From the IMG/VR virus record IMGVR_UViG_3300036770_005003, positions 1 through 26,750 of that record: DNA of 26,750 nucleotides; one strand, written 5' to 3'. The notes below the pieces were generated by a model, which worked only from the letters and a program-made list of their open reading frames with translations, was not told the origin of the DNA and searched no databases. Source of the stretch: a virus. Of the stretch, positions 18,220 to 25,096 are shown piece after piece. Numbering within the stretch: the first letter of the stretch is position 1; the number at the start of each line of letters is the position of its first letter. The translations under genes were made by a program, and so were the position numbers.

Positions 18220-18960
18220 ATGTTTAGTTCATTCACAGGTTCATTTAAGTTTGGTCGTAGGCGAGTCATACCTTCAGCAATAGTATCTACTAATCTACAA
18301 CTTTATTTAGATCCTGCTAACGCTTTGAGCTATCCTGGCACAGGCACCACAATCAATAATCTTGCCGCTACCAGTCTTCCCGGTACTATGAGCAACATCA
18401 CTTATACTGATCCCTATTTCACTTATAATGGATCAAGTTCGCAGATAAGTATCCCTGACAATGCTGTACTAGAACCCGGTTCTGGCAGTTGGACTATGGA
18501 GAGTTGGTTCAATATTTCGGCGGTATCTACCAGCAATGTGATCTTAGGTAAATTTAACAATGGCGGTCTATCTCAGAACGTGTCGTATTCAATCAGGACT
18601 AATACCAGTAGGAGTTTGTTCGCTCAATTCAGTAACGGTGTTACTGCTACCTTTGTCAATTCTACATCATATACTATCTCACTGAACACATGGTATCAAG
18701 CGGTATATGTCTGGACTAACGATGGCGGAACCAAAACTATAGATACTTACATCAATGGTTCTTTGATAGGCACAGTAAATCACACCTTTACCAGCATATT
18801 GAATTCCACCAACCCACTATACATCGGTAGTTATAACGGCGGAGAATATTCTCAGTATGTAAACGGTAAGATAGGTATTGTAAGATTGTACAACGCCGCA
18901 TTATCCGGCGGTCAAGTGCTAGGAAACTACAATGCTACTAAATCCAAGTATGGATTATAA
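18220..18960 (+). CDS. LamG/concanavalin A-like lectin-domain protein
   Basis: This is a 246-residue protein. After a short basic leader (GSFKFGRRRVIPS, residues 8-20) comes a single LamG-type jelly-roll, about residues 25-240. It starts LQLYLDPANALSYPGTGTT, followed by the YFTYNGSSSQISIPD strand, SWTMESWFNIS, WYQAVYVWTNDGGTKTIDTY, INGSLIG, PLYIGSYNGGEYSQYVNGKI and IVRLYNAALSGGQV, all hallmarks of the family. Such domains bind glycans, often with calcium. An AGGA at 18210-18213 supports the ATG, which directly follows the stop of the fibre gene. By eye it is richer in G and C than the giant gene, which may mean a later arrival. It is probably an exchangeable virion lectin that helps bind the host surface; that role is inferred from the fold and position. 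Confidence 0.8.
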   Translation: MFSSFTGSFKFGRRRVIPSAIVSTNLQLYLDPANALSYPGTGTTINNLAATSLPGTMSNITYTDPYFTYNGSSSQISIPDNAVLEPGSGSWTMESWFNISAVSTSNVILGKFNNGGLSQNVSYSIRTNTSRSLFAQFSNGVTATFVNSTSYTISLNTWYQAVYVWTNDGGTKTIDTYINGSLIGTVNHTFTSILNSTNPLYIGSYNGGEYSQYVNGKIGIVRLYNAALSGGQVLGNYNATKSKYGL

Positions 18961-18987
18961 CGGTAAATATACTAAAGAGAGCGAGCA

Positions 18988-20025
18988 ATGGCCATACAAA
19001 CAGTAAATTTAGGAACTTATGCTAACGATGGAACAGGCGACGATCTACGCACCGCTTTTACTAAAGTTAACAGCAACTTCGCAGAATTAGACACACTCAC
19101 CATTGTTGGTGGAACTAATCTTGGCAGCGGCAGTCCCGTATTTGCAAGTGTTGTAGCAGATGCAGGAACAGGCAATAAACTAAGCTTTCGTAGCATTTCT
19201 GCGGGCACAAACATTGCAGTCTCTAACGATAGTAACACAATATCCATCACAACTACAGGAACAATAACTGCTAACCTAACTGGTAATGTCGCAGGTAATG
19301 TAACAGGAAATCTTACTGGTAATGTCGCAGGTAATGTAACAGGAAATCTTACTGGTAATGTCACTGGACAAGTTAGCGATATTACTAATCATAAACTATC
19401 AGCGTTAGAAGATGTTAGTAATTTCGAACCGGTAGATGGTCAATTTTTAAGATACTCTTCAGGTCTATGGAGTTATACTGGAATTAATAGCGACATGATA
19501 GATGAGGGTACTAGTCGACTTTATTTCACTAATTACAGAGCTAGACAAAGTATAAGTGTTTCAGGTGATTTGTCTTATGACAACATAACAGGAATTTTAA
19601 GCTATACAGCTCCTACTAATTTAAGTCAATTCATCAATGATAGTCAGTATATTACTTCAGCAGCTCTAACAAGTTATGTAAATAATTCTATATCTACTTT
19701 AATTAATGGTGCCCCAGCATTTCTTGACACCCTGAATGAAATATCACAAGCAATTAACAATGATCAAAATTTTGCGGCAACTATAACTAATCAGCTAGCC
19801 TTAAAAGCAAATACAAGCTCACTTGCGATTGTTGCTATTAGTGGAAATTATAATGATTTAACTAATCGTCCAATTGAATCTATTCCAGGATCGACAATAG
19901 ATCTAGGTTCTATAATACCTAGACAAATATCATCATTATTAGAATTAGTAATTTATTCCGCTAATATTGACTTAGGCACATTCATTGACCCACTACCTTT
20001 ATTATATGATGCTGGAACAATATAA
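18988..20025 (+). CDS. Tail-fibre-like structural protein with leader module and Gly-Asn repeat
   Basis: This is a 345-residue protein, the third in this block with the leader (NLGTYANDGTGDDLRTAF followed by VNSNFAELD). Residues about 96-127 are a Thr/Ala-Gly-Asn-Val/Leu repeat encoded by a 36-bp tandem duplication. The second half has phage-fibre elements: DEGTSRLYFTNYRARQSI, LSQFINDSQYI and AFLDTLNEISQAINNDQNF. It ends with an unusual Leu/Ile-rich tail (IIPRQISSLLELVIYSANID) with no tip domain, so it may be a short connector or need a partner. AAAGAGAG upstream is the ribosome site, and a 27-base gap separates it from the lectin gene. It is probably a virion fibre subunit; its exact place is unknown. 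Confidence 0.75.
   Translation: MAIQTVNLGTYANDGTGDDLRTAFTKVNSNFAELDTLTIVGGTNLGSGSPVFASVVADAGTGNKLSFRSISAGTNIAVSNDSNTISITTTGTITANLTGNVAGNVTGNLTGNVAGNVTGNLTGNVTGQVSDITNHKLSALEDVSNFEPVDGQFLRYSSGLWSYTGINSDMIDEGTSRLYFTNYRARQSISVSGDLSYDNITGILSYTAPTNLSQFINDSQYITSAALTSYVNNSISTLINGAPAFLDTLNEISQAINNDQNFAATITNQLALKANTSSLAIVAISGNYNDLTNRPIESIPGSTIDLGSIIPRQISSLLELVIYSANIDLGTFIDPLPLLYDAGTI
19279..19362 (+). repeat. 36-bp perfect tandem repeat (2.3 copies) in a fibre gene
   Basis: Copies at 19279-19314 and 19315-19350 are identical; a third begins at 19351 and matches for 12 bases. Each unit encodes 12 residues, TGNVAGNVTGNL, itself built of three four-residue G-N units. Because 36 is divisible by three, copy-number change lengthens or shortens the fibre without breaking the frame. 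Confidence 0.95.
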
Positions 20026-20027
20026 AA

Positions 20028-22685
20028 ATGCTTTCGATATGGAATAAGTCTTCAGGTTATAAATTTCAAGATATCTATGAAAATGAATTTATAGAGTTAA
20101 GTTTACCTATAAATTTTGAAAACGGATTTAATGACAGTACTAACTTATCTTTTAAAATAATAAGTGGCACATTTCCTCCAGGACTAAGATTAAAGGATTT
20201 TAAAATACAAGGTACTGCACGAGAAGTAACAAGAACAACAGAATTTAAATTTGTTATACGAGCACAATTAGGAACAGACATATCCGATCGTACATTTTTT
20301 ATGAATGTAATTGGTTCTGATGACCCAGAATGGCAAACAAAAAGTGGGACTTTACAAGTAGGAAATCCTGGACAATTTTTTGTCTTAGACAGTAGTTTCA
20401 TAGATTTTCAACTAGAAGCTACCGACGAAGACACAGCAGCAGGACAAATTCTCACATATAATATAATATCAGGCTTACTACCTCCAGGTCTTATATTAAC
20501 TACAGACGGAAGAATAACAGGGTTTATAGAACCAGCTTTATCTATTCCTCCTAAAGATGCAGGAGGAGCATACGGAACCACCATATATGATTACCTAGGA
20601 TATGACTTTGGTGAACGAGTAGGCGAAGGATACGATAGTTTTCTATTCGAATCTACTAGATATGACTATTCAATACCAGGTTTAACACCTAAAAAAATAA
20701 ACAGATACTACGAATTTGTTGTAATGGTTACTGACGGTGATAGTAAATTAAATAGAACATTTAAAATATACGTTGTTGGAGACGATCATTTTCACGCAGA
20801 TTCGTCTGTAATAAAAGTCGGGTCAGGAACATTCAGTGCAGATGCTTCATTTGTAAGGGCACCCATATGGGTTACTCCTAAGAACCTAGGAATTAAAAGA
20901 GCTAGTAACTATCATACTTACAAATTAGATATATATGACGATAAAAATTTGAGCCCTGTAGCATACGAGCTAGATAAACTTAACCCTAGACTAAAGGCTA
21001 TAGCCTATACTACTTCGATCCTAGAAAACAAGATCAATACAAACAAAATAAGAATAACTGAAGTTGATAAGGTTCCTACTACATCAGATAAAGTTTATCT
21101 AAAATATTATATTGAAAGATATATTATTCCAGAAAATTCCGGAGATCCTATAGAAGTTATACAGGCAGACGATACATTATACTCAATTTCCAATGTACAA
21201 ACAATAAGTGACACAGAATATGTACTTACTATATACCCAAATTTAAATATAAGCATTACTAACGGTACAGCCATTGGAATTGGGTCATTAAGTGAACTAC
21301 CTCCAGGTATGAGTTTCGATGTAGGCAGTGCTGAGGTATATGGTGTTGTTCCTTATCAAGCAAATATTACACAAACTTACAACTTTACAGCTATAGCATA
21401 TAGATCAGATTATCAAGGCGATCACATTGAAACAGCAAGGTCTCGAAGAACTTTTACGATTACTATTTTAGGTACAGTTGATAATATAATATCATGGATT
21501 ACAGATCGAAACTTAGGACAATTACCTGCTAACATTCCTAGTAATTTATTTGTAGAAGCAATAACAACTATTCCGAATACAAGTATAATATACAATATAA
21601 AATCAGGATCGTTGCCGGCAGGACTATCACTAACATATGATGGACAAATAACTGGAAAAGTTAACCAATATGGTAGTAGCTCAAAACCTGGTTTAACTGT
21701 TTTAGACGATACTGAAACTACATTCGATGACGCTTCAACTACAATTGATAAAACATATCGATTTACTATAACAGCCAGAGACACTGTTAACTATGATAGC
21801 GTAGATAAAGAATTTATTTTAGAAATTACTACTCCAAAAGAAGAACTATACAGTAACATTATTGCTAGACCTTTTATGAAAATAGATCAAAGAAATAAGT
21901 TTAAATCTTTTGTAAACAACTCGGATATATTTGTACCTGAATATATCTATCGTCCAAACGATCCATACTTTGGAGTGCAACAGGATATTAAGATGATAAT
22001 ATACGCTGGTATAGAAACTAAGCCAGCAAGTATAATAGCTTCAGCTATGCTACGCAATCATAAAAGAAAAAGATTTTTAATGGGAGAATTACTTTCTGCA
22101 CAGGCAAAACTTCCTGGAACAAATACCATTGTTTACGAAGTAATTTACATAAAAATAATAGATCCTTTAGAGCATGATAATAAATTTTTACCTAACATTA
22201 TCAGAACATCTAAGGAAAACAGAGCAGTAACAGTTGACCAAACAAATGAATTTTATCAAGGACCGTTTGATAATACAAACCCTTATTGGAGTAGACCTGA
22301 TCCTTTTAATGTTACTATAGATAATAATTTTGTTTTTTCAGGTGACGGATTCACTGAATTTAAATTTCCTAGCAGTATTAGTCGTTGGAGACAAATATTA
22401 AAAACTATAGGCCTTCGAGATCGAACATATCTTCCACTTTGGATGCGTACTGTACAAGACGGAAATTTTGTAGAACTAGATTATCAGCTTGCTGCTCCTA
22501 TTTGTTACTGTAAACCTGGAAAAAGTCAAGACATTTTATTGAATATTAAAAACTATATAGGTAACACTGGTTTTACATTTACACAGTTTGATATAGAGAT
22601 TGATAGATATATAATTGATAGTGTGACTGGTGATAGCACTGATAAATATCTTGTATTCAATAACCACAGGACTTCTATATCATGA
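20028..22685 (+). CDS. Large virion structural protein with He_PIG-type Ig-like repeats
   Basis: This is an 885-residue protein. At least four Ig-like units of the putative-Ig (He_PIG) type are marked by S-G-x-L/F-P-P-G-L...G-x-I-x-G: SGTFPPGLRLKDFKIQGTA (about residue 45), SGLLPPGLILTTDGRITGF (about 150), LPPGMSFDVGSAEVYGV (about 424) and SGSLPAGLSLTYDGQITGK (about 526). Each is followed by a strand such as YRFTITARD. The last 260 residues form a different domain (IIARPFMKIDQRNKFKSF, YIYRPNDPYFGVQQDIKM, NHKRKRFLMGELLSAQAK) that I recall as a conserved part of cyanophage structural proteins. It starts two bases after the previous stop, and its own stop overlaps the next ATG (ATGA). Role: probably a tail or baseplate-associated structural protein. 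Confidence 0.78.
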   Translation: MLSIWNKSSGYKFQDIYENEFIELSLPINFENGFNDSTNLSFKIISGTFPPGLRLKDFKIQGTAREVTRTTEFKFVIRAQLGTDISDRTFFMNVIGSDDPEWQTKSGTLQVGNPGQFFVLDSSFIDFQLEATDEDTAAGQILTYNIISGLLPPGLILTTDGRITGFIEPALSIPPKDAGGAYGTTIYDYLGYDFGERVGEGYDSFLFESTRYDYSIPGLTPKKINRYYEFVVMVTDGDSKLNRTFKIYVVGDDHFHADSSVIKVGSGTFSADASFVRAPIWVTPKNLGIKRASNYHTYKLDIYDDKNLSPVAYELDKLNPRLKAIAYTTSILENKINTNKIRITEVDKVPTTSDKVYLKYYIERYIIPENSGDPIEVIQADDTLYSISNVQTISDTEYVLTIYPNLNISITNGTAIGIGSLSELPPGMSFDVGSAEVYGVVPYQANITQTYNFTAIAYRSDYQGDHIETARSRRTFTITILGTVDNIISWITDRNLGQLPANIPSNLFVEAITTIPNTSIIYNIKSGSLPAGLSLTYDGQITGKVNQYGSSSKPGLTVLDDTETTFDDASTTIDKTYRFTITARDTVNYDSVDKEFILEITTPKEELYSNIIARPFMKIDQRNKFKSFVNNSDIFVPEYIYRPNDPYFGVQQDIKMIIYAGIETKPASIIASAMLRNHKRKRFLMGELLSAQAKLPGTNTIVYEVIYIKIIDPLEHDNKFLPNIIRTSKENRAVTVDQTNEFYQGPFDNTNPYWSRPDPFNVTIDNNFVFSGDGFTEFKFPSSISRWRQILKTIGLRDRTYLPLWMRTVQDGNFVELDYQLAAPICYCKPGKSQDILLNIKNYIGNTGFTFTQFDIEIDRYIIDSVTGDSTDKYLVFNNHRTSIS
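22641..22648 (+). promoter_or_regulatory. Candidate late promoter GATAAATA
   Basis: Seven of eight bases match TATAAATA, and NATAAATA forms are used by cyanophages. It lies within the end of the Ig-repeat gene, 33 bases before the ATG at 22682. The predicted leader would hold a CAGGA site. Confidence 0.35.
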
Positions 22686-23284
22686 GCGCAATTATTTCTG
22701 ATACTATCAATGAAAATTTTCCAATAGCTGGAGTAGATAACGATAGTCAAGGATTTAGAACTAATTTTAATGTTATAAAGACTGCTTTAAGTGTTGCCAA
22801 TAGTGAAATCACTGATCTACAGAATAATGTAGTCAGAAATGACCAAGATAATGATCTATCCAATATATATTTGGAGAATTTTACTGTTCGTAATATGCAA
22901 GAAGCTGTAATTACCGGACCAACTAATTTATCTACTAATTTTTGGGATGTATCCGGTGAAAACAGCGGCAGCTACTGGACTGCACAGTCTAACGGAAACG
23001 AAAATATTGTTTTAAGAAGCTGGCCCATATCTGGATCAAATGTAAAAATGTACAAGATTAGAATAGCACTAAGAAGCTCGGGAGCAGCAGACGTAATTAC
23101 ATTTTCTGCAAGTGGAGGAACTGTTTGGAGGGATGACAGCACCAAATTTACAGCTGGATCTAGTAATGGAACTCAAAGAATAACATTAAACGCTAGTCAA
23201 AATATTCACACTGTTATTGATGCCTGGACCATAGATGGCGGAACAAATGTGTATCTTAACTATATTGGACAGTTCCAAGTATGA
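22682..23284 (+). CDS. Small virion structural protein with variant leader
   Basis: This is a 200-residue protein. The N-terminus (TINENFPIAGVDNDSQGF followed by RTNFNVIKTAL) is a diverged form of the leader seen on the fibre proteins, with NENF placed first and NF repeated. A short helical stretch (about residues 33-60) precedes a beta-rich C-terminal domain (YWTAQSNGNENIVLRSWP, GAADVITFSASGGTVWRDD, INASQ-like strands, VYLNYIGQFQV). ATGA overlaps join it to the genes on both sides, so it belongs to the same translational series. The leader plus beta-domain layout suggests a tail or fibre component. I do not recognise the C-terminal domain. Confidence 0.7.
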   Translation: MSAIISDTINENFPIAGVDNDSQGFRTNFNVIKTALSVANSEITDLQNNVVRNDQDNDLSNIYLENFTVRNMQEAVITGPTNLSTNFWDVSGENSGSYWTAQSNGNENIVLRSWPISGSNVKMYKIRIALRSSGAADVITFSASGGTVWRDDSTKFTAGSSNGTQRITLNASQNIHTVIDAWTIDGGTNVYLNYIGQFQV

Positions 23285-23514
23285 TACATCCTTTATCTCA
23301 GGATCTTGGGAAATTAAAAGACTCTGAGCTGGAATTAAAAATACAAGAACTTAGTCGTAAATATTGGCAGGCACGTAATCCTTATCTACAACAACAAATA
23401 TCTACTTTCTTAGAACTATATAATGACGAATTAAAATCTCGTAGAATGAAAACCTGGGAACAGCAACGCCAAAATATGGATAAAGGACTTGACAAGCTCA
23501 TTAATATAAACTAA
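23281..23514 (+). CDS. Small helical protein of unknown function, conserved in T4-like marine phages
   Basis: This 77-residue protein is charged and almost entirely helical by inspection, with two coiled-coil-like stretches (LGKLKDSELELKIQELSRKY and QQQISTFLELYNDELKSRR). It has no signal peptide, metal site or membrane segment. The ATG overlaps the previous stop (ATGA). I recall similar small proteins between structural and replication genes of T4-like marine phages but not a function. A chaperone or scaffold role would fit its neighbours but is a guess. Its final codons hold the -35 box of the promoter for the next gene. Confidence 0.65.
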   Translation: MIHPLSQDLGKLKDSELELKIQELSRKYWQARNPYLQQQISTFLELYNDELKSRRMKTWEQQRQNMDKGLDKLININ

Positions 23515-23517
23515 AAT
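23489..23517 (+). promoter_or_regulatory. sigma70-type promoter for the DnaE-like fragment gene
   Basis: TTGACA (23489-23494), 17 bases, TAAAAT (23512-23517): 11 of 12 consensus positions. The -10 box ends six bases before the ATG at 23524, the same geometry as the uvdE promoter, so +1 coincides with the start codon. Confidence 0.5.
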
Positions 23518-23523
23518 AGGTTT

Positions 23524-24015
23524 ATGTTAAACGACAAATACGGCAATCCTATTTTTCAGGAACAAGAATTGTTTGAATTACTTTATCAAGGTCAGTTAGA
23601 TAATCTTGACAAACTAATTATAGAAAAAACCACTGAAACAGAAAACATTTCCAATCTAAAATTTGCCGATGATATAAGTTGCACAATAGAAGAGTTTGAT
23701 AAAACATGTCAGCAAAATTGGCAAATGCCAAAAGAATATAAAGAATTAGATATTAAAGAGCATATATTAAGTTTGTGTCCACCTTGGGATCCAGATTATT
23801 CAAGAGTAATAGATGAACTCGTAGAATTTGAAAATAGAAACATGATTGATCTATTAAGATGGCTAAAATACTTTGTTGACTCTTGTAGAAAAGAAAATAT
23901 AATATGGGGAGTAGGAAGAGGAAGTAGTGTGTCCAGTTATGTGCTTTTTTTAATAGGTGTACATAAAATTAATAGTTTGGGATATAATTTAGACTATAAA
24001 GAATTTTTTAGATAA
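23524..24015 (+). CDS. DnaE-like (DNA polymerase III alpha) palm fragment, lacking catalytic aspartates
   Basis: This is a 163-residue protein. Residues 93-163 follow the start of the polymerase III alpha palm: a helix ending LLRWLKYFVDSCRKENIIWG, then VGRGSSVSSYVLFLIG (129-145) and NSLGYNLDYKEFF (150-162). In DnaE the matching text is a GPGRGS.AGSLVAY.LGI motif and a DPL.YDLLFERF segment, followed by the PDxDxD catalytic aspartates. This protein stops exactly before that point, and no continuation exists in any frame before the next gene. It therefore keeps the GS-loop that contacts the incoming nucleotide but cannot polymerise. Residues 1-90 are acidic and not recognised, though CPPWDPDY (85-92) is notable. 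It could bind nucleotides or imitate part of the host replicase; both are inference. No usable Shine-Dalgarno precedes the ATG. Confidence 0.7.
   Translation: MLNDKYGNPIFQEQELFELLYQGQLDNLDKLIIEKTTETENISNLKFADDISCTIEEFDKTCQQNWQMPKEYKELDIKEHILSLCPPWDPDYSRVIDELVEFENRNMIDLLRWLKYFVDSCRKENIIWGVGRGSSVSSYVLFLIGVHKINSLGYNLDYKEFFR
23876..23903 (+). promoter_or_regulatory. Candidate sigma70-type promoter for the 24038-25094 gene group
   Basis: TTGACT (23876-23881), 16 bases, TATAAT (23898-23903): 11 of 12 positions. It lies inside the DnaE-like gene. A transcript would start near 23910 with a leader of about 128 bases before the ATG at 24038. Confidence 0.4.
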
Positions 24016-24037
24016 GTATTGATTTAGGAGTTTTACT

Positions 24038-24253
24038 ATGGCAATGAAAGAACCACAAAGAAAAACATATCGCACAATGCAGGGTCAAGAAGTTGATTTA
24101 GATAAGCTAAGAATTAAAAACGAATCAGTCATAGCAGTTGGCAATGCGAAAATGAATGCTCGAGGGGATGAATTAGGTCCTGGAGGAAAAATTATTAAAA
24201 AACGTGAAGAGGCATCAGCAGAATATTATACAGATAATAAGGATATGAGATAA
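24038..24253 (+). CDS. Small conserved phage protein of unknown function
   Basis: This 71-residue soluble protein has an ideal AGGAG Shine-Dalgarno seven bases before the ATG. It is rich in charged residues; the segments TYRTMQGQEVDLDKL, AVGNAKMNARGDELGPGG and KIIKKREE look conserved and suggest a short, partly disordered adaptor rather than an enzyme. I recall proteins like this in T4-like cyanophages but not their role. It is followed after one base by the co-chaperonin gene, so the two are likely co-translated. No metal-binding motif or membrane segment is seen. Confidence 0.65.
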   Translation: MAMKEPQRKTYRTMQGQEVDLDKLRIKNESVIAVGNAKMNARGDELGPGGKIIKKREEASAEYYTDNKDMR

Positions 24254-24254
24254 C

Positions 24255-24599
24255 ATGGGTTATGATGTTGTAAAAGGAAAAGTGCGTCCAATTAGAGACC
24301 ATGTCCTTGTAACTGACCTACAAGAAGAAGGTATTCAACTTAAGTCTGGAATTTATATTCCTAGTCAAGATGGAAAAACTTCTGGGATTAAACCTAGATG
24401 GGCAAAAGTTTATGCTATTGGCCCAGAACAAAAGGATGTATCTATAGGCGAATGGATTTATGTAAGTCATGGACGATGGACTAGAGGTATAAAAATCGAA
24501 GAGGATGGAAAAGAACTTACACTACGCAGAATTGACAGTGATGATATACTGATCAAATCCGATGAACTACCCGAAGATATATTAATACAAAATGCCTAA
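24255..24599 (+). CDS. GroES-like co-chaperonin (T4 gp31 analogue)
   Basis: This is a 114-residue protein. The chaperonin-10 pattern is clear: VRPIRDHVLVTDL at the N-terminus (GroES IRPLHDRVIV), a mobile loop near residues 26-40 ending in SGIYIP, the position of the GroES GGIVL that docks to GroEL, then WAKVYAIGPEQKDVSIGEWI, ISHGRW-like hairpin (YVSHGRWTRGIKI) and a final DSDDILI. T4 gp31 replaces GroES so that host GroEL can fold the large capsid protein; an equivalent job here is probable. The KTSGIKPRW insertion after the loop is longer than in GroES. The end of the gene overlaps the MazG-like gene by 8 bases. Confidence 0.85.
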   Translation: MGYDVVKGKVRPIRDHVLVTDLQEEGIQLKSGIYIPSQDGKTSGIKPRWAKVYAIGPEQKDVSIGEWIYVSHGRWTRGIKIEEDGKELTLRRIDSDDILIKSDELPEDILIQNA

Positions 24600-24951
24600 T
24601 CTATTTAAAGATCAATCCGATTTTATGGTAGCTTGCGATCAAACTGTATATGAGATTAACGGACCGCAATTTGCCTTATATAAAAAACTAATAGCAGAAG
24701 AAGTTGATGAATTATGGACAGCTAAAAGTCAGCTAGAAGAACTTGATGCTTTAATTGATATTTTAGTTGTTACCATAGGAGCCATACACAGTATGGGAGC
24801 CGACGGAGAAGGTGCATGGAACGAAGTTATGCGTACTAATATGGCCAAGATCGATCCAAATACTGGAAAAGTTCGTAAACGTGAAGACGGCAAAGTTCTC
24901 AAACCCGAAGGCTGGCAACCTCCTAATCTCAAACCTTTCCTACACGAATGA
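24592..24951 (+). CDS. MazG-like / phosphoribosyl-ATP pyrophosphohydrolase-like NTP pyrophosphatase
   Basis: This is a 119-residue protein of the all-alpha NTP-pyrophosphohydrolase superfamily. The magnesium-binding motif EExxE (Glu36, Glu37, Glu40) is followed by ExxD (Glu49, Asp52) with Asp56 next, as in MazG and HisE. The segment GAWNEVMRTNMAKIDPNTG and the closing KREDGKVLKPEGWQPPN are typical of phage members often annotated as phosphoribosyl-ATP pyrophosphohydrolase. They are thought to act on NTPs or dNTPs and so shape the nucleotide pool, or alarmone levels in older proposals; the substrate is not settled. It overlaps the co-chaperonin gene by 8 bases and the next small gene by an ATGA, so it sits in a tightly coupled series. 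Confidence 0.85.
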   Translation: MPNLFKDQSDFMVACDQTVYEINGPQFALYKKLIAEEVDELWTAKSQLEELDALIDILVVTIGAIHSMGADGEGAWNEVMRTNMAKIDPNTGKVRKREDGKVLKPEGWQPPNLKPFLHE

Positions 24952-25094
24952 AATGCGATATCTGCCGTAAAGAATATTCACCTTCTTGTGACTTTCAACA
25001 AGGCAGATGTCCACTTCACCCTCCTATTATTGACATTCATTATCTTAGATTTTATAATCTATTCCAAGCAATTAAAAACTTTTTTAAGAGGTAA
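24948..25094 (+). CDS. 48-residue cysteine-rich (zinc-finger-like) small protein
   Basis: This short frame of 48 codons begins with an ATGA overlap on the MazG-like stop and ends TAA two bases before the gp44 ATG. The N-terminus is MKCDICRKEYSPSCDFQQGR followed by Cys21-Pro-Leu-His24. Cys3, Cys6, Cys14, Cys21 and His24 can form one zinc site. The second half (IHYLRFYNLFQAIKNFFKR) is a basic amphipathic helix. The overlap architecture and the organised Cys pattern argue it is real. Function is unknown. The gp44 promoter lies inside it, which constrains the sequence of residues 28-37. Confidence 0.6.
   Translation: MKCDICRKEYSPSCDFQQGRCPLHPPIIDIHYLRFYNLFQAIKNFFKR
25030..25058 (+). promoter_or_regulatory. 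Perfect-consensus sigma70 promoter for clamp loader gp44
   Basis: TTGACA (25030-25035), 17 bases, TATAAT (25053-25058): all 12 positions match. Transcription would start near 25065, giving a leader of about 32 bases that contains AAGAGG (25085-25090) before the ATG at 25097. This is the expected form of an early promoter read by unmodified host polymerase. Confidence 0.8.
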
Positions 25095-25096
25095 CA

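Noticed and set aside
19279-19362. Possible CRISPR-like repeat
   Set aside because: Repeats are directly tandem without spacers and translate in frame as part of a fibre protein.
19017-19364. 115-residue minus-strand frame rich in LPVRFPVTLP repeats
   Set aside because: Its repeats are just the reverse reading of the 36-bp tandem repeat in the sense fibre gene.
24016-24037. Frameshift that would join the DnaE-like fragment to catalytic sequence downstream
   Set aside because: The following sequence encodes an unrelated 71-residue protein with its own AGGAG site; no PDxDxD-type segment is found in any frame.
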